DNA of 64,000 nt from Schleiferilactobacillus perolens DSM 12744 (GTDB lineage: Bacteria; Bacillota; Bacilli; Lactobacillales; Lactobacillaceae): positions 1 to 64,000 of the forward strand of contig NZ_AZEC01000006.1 of the NCBI RefSeq assembly GCF_001435585.1, given 5' to 3'. Position 1 is the stretch's first letter; every line of letters starts with the position of its first letter. The position numbers were made by a program, and so were the translations under genes. Positions 19,401-28,315 of this stretch are shown in pieces. Below the pieces are notes generated by a model that was not told where the DNA came from, did not search any database, and saw nothing but the letters and a program-made list of their open reading frames with translations.

Positions 19401-20249
19401 ATGACGGATAAACGGTTTGTCCAGACCAAGGACCTCGGTGTCCTCTATATCAACCACTCCGACAACAATGAGAAGCACTGGCTCCATTTGCGCCACACCC
19501 ACTACTTCACGGAAATTTTCTACATCACTGCCGGCAGCGGCCGGTTCCTGATCAAGGATGACTATCACGTGGTTAAAGAAGGGGATGTGCTGTACATTCC
19601 GCCCATGGTGGAGCATACCGAGTTCTCCGACCTGGAGGCGCCCATGAGTTATTACGTGATTGGTGTTGAGGGCATTCAGCTGAATGGTGAGGAAAATCAG
19701 GATCATTTGCAGCTTCATGACAGTGACGCCGACTTGGCCTATTATTTCATTCACGGGCACAACGAATTAACCGCCAAGAAGTTATACTGGCAAACCGTGG
19801 TCTACGACATGGTCCACATTATTCTCACGAAAATCAGTCGGCTGAGCATGACGCCGATTGCCGCCCAGGAGAGTCAGACGGTTTCATCGGATTCCTTCAA
19901 GATCAAGAACTACATCGACAATAATTTTGCCGACAATATCAAGTTGGATGACTTAGCCGCGATGCTCCACCGCAGTAAGTATCATCTCTCCCACACCTTC
20001 ACGGAGGACTATGGTGTCTCCATCAGCCGCTATATCCAGCGAGTGCGGCTGAATGCGGCTAAGTTTCTACTGGAAACGACGAATTACAGCCTGGCCGAGG
20101 TGGCGGACATTGCTGGTTTCACGTCGCAATCGTATCTGACCCAAACCTTCCAAAAACGGGAGGACATGACGCCGACCGATTATCGTAAGGAGAAACGATT
20201 GCATGTCATTGCCAAGAGCAGCGGCGATTCACTGCCGCTGAAATCCTGA
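19401..20249 (+). CDS. AraC family regulator with cupin sensor
   Basis: 282 aa from ATG 19401 (AAGGAGAAT upstream). Residues 1-150 form a cupin sensor (HLRHTHYFTEIFYITAGSGRF, DVLYIPPMVEHTE); residues 180-270 carry the two AraC HTH motifs (KLDDLAAMLHRSKYHLSHTF and LAEVADIAGFTSQSYLTQTF). It follows GH112 by 71 bases and is the natural activator of it. A sugar ligand is expected from the cupin histidines, but its identity is unknown. Confidence 0.87.
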   Translation: MTDKRFVQTKDLGVLYINHSDNNEKHWLHLRHTHYFTEIFYITAGSGRFLIKDDYHVVKEGDVLYIPPMVEHTEFSDLEAPMSYYVIGVEGIQLNGEENQDHLQLHDSDADLAYYFIHGHNELTAKKLYWQTVVYDMVHIILTKISRLSMTPIAAQESQTVSSDSFKIKNYIDNNFADNIKLDDLAAMLHRSKYHLSHTFTEDYGVSISRYIQRVRLNAAKFLLETTNYSLAEVADIAGFTSQSYLTQTFQKREDMTPTDYRKEKRLHVIAKSSGDSLPLKS

Positions 20250-20289
20250 TATATCGAGGATTGGCAAACATTTTAAAACAAAAAGTAAC

Positions 20290-20326
20290 AGATACCGTTT
20301 ACAGTAATCGTTTTTTCGGGTATACT
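20290..20326 (+). promoter_or_regulatory. Promoter with overlapping cre site, lactose set 2
   Basis: TTTACA (20298-20303) and TATACT (20321-20326) with a 17-bp spacer. AGATACCGTTTACA (20290-20303) matches 9 of 11 fixed cre positions and covers the -35 box, consistent with CcpA repression by preferred sugars. Confidence 0.7.
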
Positions 20327-20346
20327 CATCGAGTAGTGAACGAAGT

Positions 20347-20376
20347 GGATTGTTACTGATACGATCAGGCATGACC
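20347..20376 (+). promoter_or_regulatory. RAT antiterminator site 1 (BglG/LicT type)
   Basis: GGATTGTTACTG...CAGGC...ACC follows the ribonucleic antiterminator consensus. Its 3' end overlaps the start of the terminator stem at 20373, so protein binding excludes termination. It controls the antiterminator operon itself. Confidence 0.85.
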
Positions 20377-20415
20377 ACAAACTGCGCTTAGGCGTATTGT
20401 TTGTGGTCTTTTTTT
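20373..20415 (+). terminator. Leader terminator controlled by RAT 1
   Basis: GACCACAAAC / GTTTGTGGTC stem, then seven T residues, placed between promoter and antiterminator gene. Confidence 0.88.
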
Positions 20416-20433
20416 ATGAAGGAGGGGTGTCCA

Positions 20434-21297
20434 ATGTTGTTGGTGATCGCTCGAGTTTACAATAACAACACTGCACTCGTGAATATCGGCGACGGGAAGC
20501 AAGCCATTGTCCAGGGCAAAGGTATTGGCTTCAAGAAACGCCGCGGTGATTCGATTCCAGCAACAGAAGCCGAAAAGATTTTTTACCTAGACAACCCGGA
20601 AGTGAAACATCGCTTTACGTCGTTGTTGAAGGATGTCCCTATCGACATTGTGACGACTTGCTTCGCGGTCATTGAGATGGCGAAGAGCGAGTATCATTAT
20701 TCGGTACTCAGCTACATCTATGTCACGTTGACTGACCACGTGGCCCAGATGTACAAGCGGCTGATGAAGGGGACGTACAAGCCCAGTCCGGTACCGGATA
20801 TCCATGATCGATATCCCACAGAATATCAGATTGCCACCGAGGCGCTGGCGATGATCAATCGCGGCCTCAACGTTCATTTTCCCAACAATGAAATCAACAG
20901 TCTCGCACTGCATTTCATTAATGCCCAGGGGACAGATCCGGATCCCCAACCGGAAGACGAACTCAGTGTCAAAGTCAATAAAATCGTCCAGCAAGTGTTT
21001 GCCGAATACGGCATTGCCCGCAATCTCGCCAATGCCAACTATTTCGACCGGTTAATGATCCATCTGCAATACCTGGTGGAACGGCTGCACAATCACGAGA
21101 TGGACGATCATGTACTCAGTGCGAATATTGAATCGGATTTCCATCGGTTGTACCCCAAGTCATTCGAGATTGCGACTAAGGTTTGTGATGATTTGGAAGC
21201 GCAGTTGGAAATTACCCTGAATGAAAATGAAAGGGTGTACTTCATTATTCACGTTCAACGTCTGATTCAAGAAACGGCGGATACACCGTCGAAATGA
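20434..21297 (+). CDS. BglG/LicT family transcriptional antiterminator
   Basis: 287 aa from ATG 20434 (GAAGGAGGG upstream). Residues 1-56 are the RNA-binding CAT domain (VYNNNTALVNIGDGKQAIVQGKGIGF); two PRD domains follow (about 65-170 and 175-280) with conserved histidines in LTDHV, LALHF and HNHEM that are targets of EIIB and HPr phosphorylation. It should bind the two RAT elements at 20347 and 23222 and allow expression of EIIA2-LacG2 and EIICB2 when the PTS sugar is present. Operon with EIIA2 and LacG2. Confidence 0.92.
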   Translation: MLLVIARVYNNNTALVNIGDGKQAIVQGKGIGFKKRRGDSIPATEAEKIFYLDNPEVKHRFTSLLKDVPIDIVTTCFAVIEMAKSEYHYSVLSYIYVTLTDHVAQMYKRLMKGTYKPSPVPDIHDRYPTEYQIATEALAMINRGLNVHFPNNEINSLALHFINAQGTDPDPQPEDELSVKVNKIVQQVFAEYGIARNLANANYFDRLMIHLQYLVERLHNHEMDDHVLSANIESDFHRLYPKSFEIATKVCDDLEAQLEITLNENERVYFIIHVQRLIQETADTPSK

Positions 21298-21321
21298 ACT
21301 TACTTAGGAGGAACTATAAAT

Positions 21322-21684
21322 ATGGCTACTAAAGAAGAAATCTCAATGACCGGTTTTGCCATCGTCGCATATGCGGGTGATGCTCGGACTGATCTGATCG
21401 AAGCATTGAATGAAGCAAAGAAAGGTAATTTTGACCATGCCCATGCACTGGTCAAAGAAGCCAACGATTCCATCGTGGAAGCCCACAATGAACAAACCAA
21501 GCTGTTGAGCAAAGAGGCCGGCGGCGAGGATATGGATGTCACCTTCATCATGGTGCACGGTCAAGATACGTTAATGACCACCATGTTGATGATGGATCAA
21601 ATGAAGTTCTTCATTGATGAATACGAGCGAATCGCGAAGATCGAGGATCAGTTAGGCATTAAGGTAAACGCAGAATCGAAATAG
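21322..21684 (+). CDS. lacF: PTS EIIA, lactose/cellobiose family (set 2)
   Basis: 120 aa, AGGAGG upstream. Phosphohistidine His79 in FIMVHGQDTLMTT; DMDV metal/trimer motif present. A close paralogue of EIIA1, with a slightly longer C-terminus. Lies 24 bases after the antiterminator and 13 before LacG2. Confidence 0.93.
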   Translation: MATKEEISMTGFAIVAYAGDARTDLIEALNEAKKGNFDHAHALVKEANDSIVEAHNEQTKLLSKEAGGEDMDVTFIMVHGQDTLMTTMLMMDQMKFFIDEYERIAKIEDQLGIKVNAESK

Positions 21685-21697
21685 GAGGTTTCTACAA

Positions 21698-23131
21698 TTG
21701 GCTAGTTTATTAAATCGAGTTCAGTCCCTGCCCAAAGGCTTTATCTGGGGCGGGGCCACGGCGGCCTACCAGGTCGAAGGGGCGACCAAAGTCGATGGTA
21801 AAGGTAAAACGATGTGGGACGATTATTTGCAGGCCCAGGGCCGTTTCTCACCGGACCCGGCCAGCGATTTTTACCACCGTTATCCTGAAGACATCGCCCT
21901 TTCGAAGAAATATGGGCTGAATGCCATTCGGCTATCGATTGCTTGGACCCGGATCTTCCCCAAGGGTTACGGCGAACCAGTGCAAGCTGGTGTGGATTAC
22001 TATCACCGCTTGTTTAAGGAATGCCTGGATAATGGCATCACGCCCTATGTGTCGCTGCATCATTTTGACAGCCCCAAGACTCTATTCGATGATGGCGATT
22101 GGCTGAACCGGAAGAACATTGATTACTTTGTGGATTATGCCAAATTCTGTTTTGACGAATTCAAAGAAGTCAAAAATTGGTTCACGATTAATGAGCTGAT
22201 TTCTTTGGCCTTCTCCCAGTACATCCAAGGCAACTTCCCGCCCAATCATCACTTTGATGTGACCAGTGCGATTCAGGCCCAACACAATGAATTGCTGGCC
22301 CACGCTCGGGTAGTAAACCTATTTAAAGACGGCGGCTATGATGGTCGGATCGGTTTGATTCATGTGTTACAACCGGTCTATCCTTATCCAGTGACCCCTG
22401 AAAACCAACATGCGGCCGATTTGGACGATGCCTTCATGAATGCTTTCCTGTTGGACGGTACTTTCAAGGGAGAATACACCCCCAAGACCATGAAGCTGAT
22501 CAATGAGATTTTAGACGCCAATGATGCCCATTTGGACATTCAACTCGGTGACATGGATATCTTGAAGAAAGCGTCCACCCGTAATGACTTCTTTGGTCTG
22601 AATTACTATCAACCATCCTTCTTCGCCGCCTATGATGGCGACAGCACTAACACCTTCAATGGCACTGGGACCAAGGGCACCACGTCGTTCAAGTTTAAGG
22701 GCGTGGGCCAAGCGGTCAAGAATCCCGACATTCCGACGACCGACTGGGACTGGAACATTGATCCGGAAGGTCTGTACGATATTTTGAAGCGCGTCAGCAT
22801 CGAATATCCCAACATCAAGGAAATCTTCATCACTGAGAACGGTCTGGGGATGAAGGAAGATTTACCCGAGGGTGTCACAGATGACACGATTATTGATGAC
22901 CCCAAACGGATCGATTTCGTGGATCAACATGTGGCCGCATTACTCAAAGCCCGTAGTGAAGGGGTCAATGTCAACGGCTACTTCATCTGGTCGCTGCAGG
23001 ATCAATTCTCCTGGGCCAATGGCTACAACAAACGCTACGGCTTGTTCTTCGTCGATTTTACTAATCAGAAGCGTTACGTCAAAAAGAGTGCGCTCTGGTA
23101 TAAGGAACTAGCCGACACGATGCCGAAATAG
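21698..23131 (+). CDS. lacG: 6-phospho-beta-galactosidase, GH1 (set 2)
   Basis: 477 aa; TTG start at 21698, chosen because AGGAGG at 21684-21689 has ideal spacing. Acid/base Glu166 in FTINELI, nucleophile Glu380 in ITENGLG, and the FSWANGYNKRYG phosphate pocket kept. It differs from LacG1 around the acid/base (INEL against INEP) and in the loop after it, so substrate range may differ. No terminator is seen before the promoter at 23172. Confidence 0.9.
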   Translation: MASLLNRVQSLPKGFIWGGATAAYQVEGATKVDGKGKTMWDDYLQAQGRFSPDPASDFYHRYPEDIALSKKYGLNAIRLSIAWTRIFPKGYGEPVQAGVDYYHRLFKECLDNGITPYVSLHHFDSPKTLFDDGDWLNRKNIDYFVDYAKFCFDEFKEVKNWFTINELISLAFSQYIQGNFPPNHHFDVTSAIQAQHNELLAHARVVNLFKDGGYDGRIGLIHVLQPVYPYPVTPENQHAADLDDAFMNAFLLDGTFKGEYTPKTMKLINEILDANDAHLDIQLGDMDILKKASTRNDFFGLNYYQPSFFAAYDGDSTNTFNGTGTKGTTSFKFKGVGQAVKNPDIPTTDWDWNIDPEGLYDILKRVSIEYPNIKEIFITENGLGMKEDLPEGVTDDTIIDDPKRIDFVDQHVAALLKARSEGVNVNGYFIWSLQDQFSWANGYNKRYGLFFVDFTNQKRYVKKSALWYKELADTMPK

Positions 23132-23171
23132 GCACCGTTATCAACAACACTAAAATATTTTTTCTGAACCG

Positions 23172-23200
23172 TTTACATCCGATTCAGAAGGTGCTATATT
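23172..23200 (+). promoter_or_regulatory. Promoter of EIICB2
   Basis: TTTACA (23172-23177) and TATATT (23195-23200), 17-bp spacer. The preceding ACCG makes ACCGTTTACA identical to the core of the promoter at 20290, showing that the two control modules are duplicates. Confidence 0.7.
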
Positions 23201-23221
23201 AAAAATTGTAAGTAAGTTCGT

Positions 23222-23250
23222 GGATCGTTACTGTTCAATCAGGCGTGGCC
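23222..23250 (+). promoter_or_regulatory. RAT antiterminator site 2
   Basis: GGATCGTTACTG...CAGGC...GCC. Same layout as RAT 1, overlapping the next terminator stem by four bases. Confidence 0.8.
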
Positions 23251-23307
23251 GCGGCTAAATGATATGGTTCGGATCAACCATTATCTTTAGTCAGCGGTCT
23301 TTTTTTA
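23247..23307 (+). terminator. Leader terminator controlled by RAT 2
   Basis: Long interrupted stem (GGCCGC, CTAAA, GAT, GGTT pairing with AACC, ATC, TTTAG, GCGGTC) ending in eight T residues. Confidence 0.8.
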
Positions 23308-23315
23308 CGCATTTT

Positions 23316-23329
23316 TGCAAGCGCTCACT
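23316..23329 (+). promoter_or_regulatory. cre site in the EIICB2 leader
   Basis: TGCAAGCGCTCACT matches 9 of 11 fixed cre positions. It lies downstream of the promoter, where CcpA would act as a roadblock. Confidence 0.55.
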
Positions 23330-23388
23330 GAAATCGGTCACGGTCGCGGACACGCTATTATTAGAAATTTGGAAAGAGGTTTAAGGTC

Positions 23389-25197
23389 ATGAACTGGATC
23401 ATCAAGCAACTACAAAAGCATCAGGCCTTATTCGAGAAGATTTCTCGGAATATTTACCTGCAGGCCATCAAGGACGGGTTCCTTGCCGCCATGCCGATCA
23501 TTCTTTTCTCCAGTATCTTCATCATGTTGACGAACGTACTGCCGCTGGTCGGGGTACATCTGCCTGCAGACCTGAATGCTTGGTTCAACAAGATTTATAA
23601 CTACACCATGGGCTTCGTCGGGTTTTACGTATCTGGGACCACTGCGAAGGCATTGACCAACTCAATGAACGCCAAGATGAAGGGCGGCCGCTTCATCAAC
23701 AATACGTCCACCATGATGGCTGCCATGGTCGGCTTCATGCTGCTGGCCATTGGGACCACGAGCAAAGGCAATTACTTACCTTCATACTTCGGTACAGAAG
23801 GGATTCTGTCCGCCTTCGTTTCCGCCTTTGTCACTGTGAACGTATATCGGTTCTGTATTTCTCGGGACTTAACCATCAAGATGCCGAAAGAAGTACCGGG
23901 GGTCATTTCCCAGAACTTCCGGGATATCATTCCCTTTGGTATGTCGACTTTGGTTTTTGCCGGGATTGATGCCGGTGTCCGCGCATGGGAACACGTCCCA
24001 TTCAGTGCCTTGATTTCGACATTGTTTGCCCCGTTCTTCAAGGGTGCCGAAACTTACCCAGGCATGATGCTCATCTGGTTCTTGATCCCGATGTTCTGGT
24101 TCTTAGGAATTCATGGACCGTCTGTGGTTAAGCCAGTAATTGAATCGGCATTGTTTGGGAACACTGTGTCTAACTTGAACCTGTTCAAAGCTGGTAAGTT
24201 TCCTTACCATGCTTTGACAGAAAACTTTGGTAACTTCGTTGGTGAACTTGGTGGTACTGGTGCCACGTTCATCGTACCCATTCTGTTCATTCTCTTTATG
24301 AAGTCTAAACAGTTGAAAGCCATCGGGGTCGCTTCTGTGGTTCCGGTCATGTTCGCCGTCAACGAACCTTTGCTATTCGGTGCCCCGGTGATCTTGAACC
24401 CGTACTTCTTCGTGCCATTTGTGCTGGCCCCAGTCGTCAACGTGGTCATTGGTAAGTTCTTCATCGATATGCAGTGGATGCGCGGGTTTATGTACGTCAA
24501 CTCGTGGGCGCTGCCGGGACCGATCGGGGCGTTCATTGATACTAACTTCCAGTGGACCGCGTTACTCCTTGAGGGTATTCTGCTGGTCGTTGATGCCGTA
24601 ATCTACATGCCATTCTTGAAAGCTTACGATGCCACCTTGGTTGCCCAAGAAGCCAAGGTTGACGCTGAAGATGCCGCAAAGGAAGCGGCCGGCGAAGCCA
24701 TTCCTGCTGGTGTGGCTGTTGCGGGTGCTGCGGCCGGTGCCGTTGCTGGTCCTGCTCCTGTCACTGCTTCTGTTTCCAACGATAATGCGGCCACTGCAAC
24801 GGTGACTGCCGAAAATACGGATGAAAAACCCACAGATCAAAAATTAGCGCATGAAGTGAAAGTCCTCGTCTTGTGTGCCGGCGGCGGTACCAGTGAACAG
24901 CTGGCCAATGCCTTAACAGATGGGGCCAAGAAGTATCATGAACCAATCGTTGCGGCCGCCGGGGCTTATGGCTCCCAGGCTGATATCCTGCCGAATTACG
25001 ACATGGTTATCTTGGCACCGCAAGTACGGACTTACTATGAAGATTTGAAAGCTGATACGGACAAACTGGGTATTAAACTGGTCGCCACGAAGGGACAGCA
25101 ATATATTGCCTTGACGCGTGATCCAGAAAAGGCGATCAACTTCGTCATGGAAAATCTGGAAGATGATGGGGCAGCGGCAACAACGCCTGCTAACTAA
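23389..25197 (+). CDS. lacE: PTS EIICB, lactose/cellobiose family (set 2)
   Basis: 602 aa. EIIC domain residues 1-425 with the NEPLLFGAPV loop, then an unusually long Ala/Val/Thr-rich linker (about 425-480), then EIIB with Cys496 in LVLCAGGGTSEQ. It shares the LFEKISRNIYLQAIKDGFLAAMP start with EIICB1. The gene is transcribed from its own RAT/terminator leader, apart from the EIIA2-LacG2 operon but under the same antiterminator. Confidence 0.9.
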   Translation: MNWIIKQLQKHQALFEKISRNIYLQAIKDGFLAAMPIILFSSIFIMLTNVLPLVGVHLPADLNAWFNKIYNYTMGFVGFYVSGTTAKALTNSMNAKMKGGRFINNTSTMMAAMVGFMLLAIGTTSKGNYLPSYFGTEGILSAFVSAFVTVNVYRFCISRDLTIKMPKEVPGVISQNFRDIIPFGMSTLVFAGIDAGVRAWEHVPFSALISTLFAPFFKGAETYPGMMLIWFLIPMFWFLGIHGPSVVKPVIESALFGNTVSNLNLFKAGKFPYHALTENFGNFVGELGGTGATFIVPILFILFMKSKQLKAIGVASVVPVMFAVNEPLLFGAPVILNPYFFVPFVLAPVVNVVIGKFFIDMQWMRGFMYVNSWALPGPIGAFIDTNFQWTALLLEGILLVVDAVIYMPFLKAYDATLVAQEAKVDAEDAAKEAAGEAIPAGVAVAGAAAGAVAGPAPVTASVSNDNAATATVTAENTDEKPTDQKLAHEVKVLVLCAGGGTSEQLANALTDGAKKYHEPIVAAAGAYGSQADILPNYDMVILAPQVRTYYEDLKADTDKLGIKLVATKGQQYIALTRDPEKAINFVMENLEDDGAAATTPAN

Positions 25198-25222
25198 TCG
25201 CTTCTAGTCAGAATATAATACG

Positions 25223-25260
25223 AGAGCCGCGCATCTTCCCTATGGATGCGCGGCTCTTTG
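25223..25260 (+). terminator. Terminator of EIICB2
   Basis: AGAGCCGCGCATC / GATGCGCGGCTCT perfect 13-bp stem followed by TTGTTTG. Confidence 0.85.
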
Positions 25261-25293
25261 TTTGGGTTGAAATTAGTTTGGGCGATGAGGCCC

Positions 25294-25476
25294 GTGCCAA
25301 TGCTCCGCAAGCTTCGGTGGCAGGGGGCTGGAACGTGGTGACGGCGCTTTGAGCCCGCTGAGGGGCGCGGTCTCAAAGTCGCCTAACTGCATATAAACCT
25401 GGCCAGGAGCGGGCCAGGTTTATTGCAGTTTCCACCACTGAGCCCCCTGCCACCTACGCTTGCTCCGCATTGGCAC
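25294..25476 (+). repeat. BOX/ERIC-like structured repeat, copy B (complete)
   Basis: 183 bp between convergent EIICB2 and the GTPase gene. Outer stem GTGCCAATGC / GCATTGGCAC, then GCAAGC / GCTTGC, then GGTGGCAGGGGGCT / AGCCCCCTGCCACC; inner hairpin AAACCTGGCC / GGCCAGGTTT and CTTTGAG / CTCAAAG. All five helices also exist in copy A with different but paired bases in several positions. Confidence 0.85.
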
Positions 25477-25511
25477 TATATTCAATCAAGATATGATCCA
25501 GTCTCGGTTCT

Positions 25512-27497
25512 TCAACTACCTGCTGGAAATATCATCTCCGTCAATTTGCTCGAAGAGTAAACATAGGGTAAATGCATTGTCTCTGGTACTTTATCCCAGT
25601 TCACGGTATACGCCGCGCCGTGGGCGACGAAGACGGAGCCGGGGGGATTGTCGAGGTCGGCAGTGGGATTGTAATCTGCCGCTGCGATCACTTCGTCTTC
25701 ATTGTGGCAGGGGCGGTAGCCGGCGACGGTGTATTCGAGGCTGCCTTGGCCGTGGGTATAAGCATTGACGGTGCGGGCGTAGTCGCGCATTTCAGATACG
25801 GGTGCGCTGCCGGTTAAGACGGTGAGATCGTCAGCGGTGGTGTCCTGGGAATCATCAATTTGGCCGCTCATTTGTTGAATGTCATTCATCGCCCGGCCAA
25901 CTTGGTCACGGCTGATGGTTAAGCGGAAATCGTACCAGGGTTCTAGCACAATACATTTTCCTTGCGCGCGCAGCATCATCAACCCTTGGCGCAAGGCTCG
26001 CCATGATGATTCACGGAAGTCGCCGCCCACGGTGTGAACGATACTGCCGCGGCCGGTGACGAGGGTCACATGCACATCGGTGAGCGGGGCGCCAATCAGA
26101 ACACCGAGTTGTTGTTTAGCCGGCAGACTGGTGAGTACCTGATGCTGCCAATTTTTAGGCAATGTTTCGACACTCGTTGTGGAATCAAATATCAGGCCAC
26201 TGCCGCGTTTGCCCGGACGTAATAATAAATGGACTTCGGCATAGTGCCGTAAAGGCTCAAAATGCCCGGCACCTTCCATAGCCGCAGTAATTGTTTCTTT
26301 ATACAAAATTCGGCCCTGCACAAAATCAACATTGAGATTGAAGCGGTCCGTCATCATTTGCCGTAAGACTTCGAGTTGAATCACGCCCATGATTTGCACC
26401 CGAATTTCCTGGCGACTGGCCGACCAAGTGACATGCAACTGGGGGTCTTCGTCCGCCAATTCCCGCATGGCCGCCAGACAGGTGGAAATATCCTCTGCCT
26501 GGGGATCCACGGCGTAGGTCAATACAGATTCCAATTGGGCGGGCATAGCATCTTGCGCATTCCCTAATCCTTGTCCCGGATAGGTATCCGTCAGGCCAGT
26601 TAATGCACACACCTCACCGGCGGCCACTGAAGGGACAACGGTAAATTTCGTTCCCTGATATACCCGCAGCTGGTTCGCTTTTTGGTCCGGCACCAGTTCT
26701 GCCCGGGCAACGAGTTCACCGCCTGTGACACGGACCCAAGTGAGGCGTTCACCATTTTTATCATGGGTGATCTTGAAGACCCGTGCACCAAATGCGGCGG
26801 TGGGTTTGGCCGGCCGCGTCCAGCGCACCAACCCATCCAGAAGCGCAGTGATGCCTTTCGTTTTCAAGGCGGAACCGAAGTAGACAGGGAAAACCTGACG
26901 ATGGGCAACGAGCTGCCGGATAGTCGGGTCAGCCAGCTCGCCGCTCGCGAGATAATCCCCTAACACGTCGTCGTCCTGCATGGCCGCATTTTCCATTGCT
27001 TCTTCTGTCAGCTGATCCTGGGCATCCAGGTTGAACGGGGTACAACCGGCGGATAAGGCGTTCTGCAGTTGGGTGAGTACAGCCTGTTGATCGGCCCCGC
27101 GAGCATCCATTTTGTTGACGAAAATATAAACAGGCACGTGATAACGGGCTAGCAAATGCCACAGGGTCCGGGTATAACCAGGAATGCCATCCGTCGCAGA
27201 TACCACGAGAATTGCGTAGTCCAATACGGGCAGCACTTCCTCGGTTTGGGCCGCAAAGTCAGCGTGCCCTGGCGTATCGAGCAATGTGAGCGCCAGATCA
27301 CCATAAGTCAGTTCTGCTTGGTGGGAGAAAATCGTAATTCCCCGCTTCTTCTCCATCGCATCGGTATCCAAAAAGGCATCTCCTTGGTCGACCCGCCCCA
27401 AGGTATGAATGGCACCCGTTTTATACAACAAAGCCTCTGACAGAGTTGTCTTACCGGCATCCACGTGGGCCACAATACCGGTGACGATATGTTTCAC
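25512..27497 (-). CDS. Tet(M)-like translation GTPase (ribosomal protection family, probably not a resistance gene)
   Basis: 661 aa from GTG 27497: the AAGGAGG lies 9 bases before it, inside the longer frame that starts at 27518. EF-G-like GTPase with G1 AHVDAGKTT, G3 DTPGHADF, G4 NKMD, followed by domains II-V in the order of Tet(M). It should bind ribosomes and hydrolyse GTP. The domain IV loop that in Tet(M) reads SPVSTPADF here reads SIVHTVGGDF, so the proline held to dislodge tetracycline is missing. Chromosomal paralogues of this kind occur in many Firmicutes. Resistance is therefore doubtful; a role in ribosome rescue or translation is more likely. Family certain, function uncertain. 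Confidence 0.8.
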   Translation of the reverse strand: MKHIVTGIVAHVDAGKTTLSEALLYKTGAIHTLGRVDQGDAFLDTDAMEKKRGITIFSHQAELTYGDLALTLLDTPGHADFAAQTEEVLPVLDYAILVVSATDGIPGYTRTLWHLLARYHVPVYIFVNKMDARGADQQAVLTQLQNALSAGCTPFNLDAQDQLTEEAMENAAMQDDDVLGDYLASGELADPTIRQLVAHRQVFPVYFGSALKTKGITALLDGLVRWTRPAKPTAAFGARVFKITHDKNGERLTWVRVTGGELVARAELVPDQKANQLRVYQGTKFTVVPSVAAGEVCALTGLTDTYPGQGLGNAQDAMPAQLESVLTYAVDPQAEDISTCLAAMRELADEDPQLHVTWSASRQEIRVQIMGVIQLEVLRQMMTDRFNLNVDFVQGRILYKETITAAMEGAGHFEPLRHYAEVHLLLRPGKRGSGLIFDSTTSVETLPKNWQHQVLTSLPAKQQLGVLIGAPLTDVHVTLVTGRGSIVHTVGGDFRESSWRALRQGLMMLRAQGKCIVLEPWYDFRLTISRDQVGRAMNDIQQMSGQIDDSQDTTADDLTVLTGSAPVSEMRDYARTVNAYTHGQGSLEYTVAGYRPCHNEDEVIAAADYNPTADLDNPPGSVFVAHGAAYTVNWDKVPETMHLPYVYSSSKLTEMIFPAGS

Positions 27498-27558
27498 GAT
27501 TGGTATCCTCCTTGACATAAAAATAGTGCGCCGTGTGACGCACTGGTGTGATTAAAAA

Positions 27559-28248
27559 TTAGTGGGTTTCCCGGTAATGGTCCATCTTTTCATGCAAAGT
27601 CTGCTCAGAAATACCATACGCCGTGTAGGTAATCGCATTCGCCCCGGCAGCAATCGTCTCTGCAATCTGGTCGCTAGTTTTACCACCAGAAGCAATGATC
27701 GGAAAGTTCGGGTGGCTGTCTTTCAACGTATTGCGCATCCACCGAACCAGCTCAGCGGTATCTTTCCCGCCAGCCACATTGAATGCGTCAACCCCCGCAT
27801 CAATCCGTTCCTTCAGATCGACACTCTTGTTGACCACAGTGTAAATAATGGGCACATCAACGATCCGTTCCACACTGGCGATCGTGACGATCGAGGTGGG
27901 TGCGTTCAGTACGACGGCTTGCGCGCCATTTTCCTCCGCAAACCGGCCCACAGTGGCAGACCGCAGCCCCTTGGTGATTCCGCCGCCGATCCCAGCCAAA
28001 ATCGGTACATTGGCCACCCGGCTAACGGCGTCTAAAATCCGGGTATTCGGGGTCCAGGGATAGACTGCCAAAATTGCATCCGCATCAGAATTAGCGATCA
28101 CAGCCACATCAGTGGTGTAAACGATACTTTTAATGCGCTTGCCGAACAACCGGATGCCGGAAGCGTTGCGAATCACAGTGGGTGATTCAACGATGTCTTT
28201 ACGTAATTCAGAAGTTAAATTTGGGACAGTTTTAATTGGGCGATCCAT
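27559..28248 (-). CDS. TIM-barrel protein of unknown substrate (ThiG/HisF-like fold)
   Basis: 229 aa from ATG 28248 (GAGAGGTG nine bases upstream). Alternating strand-helix pattern with phosphate-binding glycine loops GIGGGITKG and IASGGKT near the C-terminal ends of strands 3 and 7, as in (beta/alpha)8 enzymes acting on phosphorylated metabolites. The sequence also has YTVVNKSVDLKERIDAGVDAFNVAGGKDTAE. Conserved hypothetical proteins of this sort are annotated simply as hydrolases in lactobacilli; the reaction is not known to me. Possibly co-transcribed with the GTPase, 61 bp downstream. Confidence 0.65.
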   Translation of the reverse strand: MDRPIKTVPNLTSELRKDIVESPTVIRNASGIRLFGKRIKSIVYTTDVAVIANSDADAILAVYPWTPNTRILDAVSRVANVPILAGIGGGITKGLRSATVGRFAEENGAQAVVLNAPTSIVTIASVERIVDVPIIYTVVNKSVDLKERIDAGVDAFNVAGGKDTAELVRWMRNTLKDSHPNFPIIASGGKTSDQIAETIAAGANAITYTAYGISEQTLHEKMDHYRETH

Positions 28249-28315
28249 GGGGTCACACACCTCTCAATCTTTCAATTTGTCTTGATGGTAACATGCCAGT
28301 CAGGGGAAAAGAAAG

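Noticed and set aside
25512-27497. Calling the gene a tetracycline resistance determinant.
   Set aside because: The domain IV loop proline of Tet(M) is missing and the gene is in an ordinary chromosomal setting.
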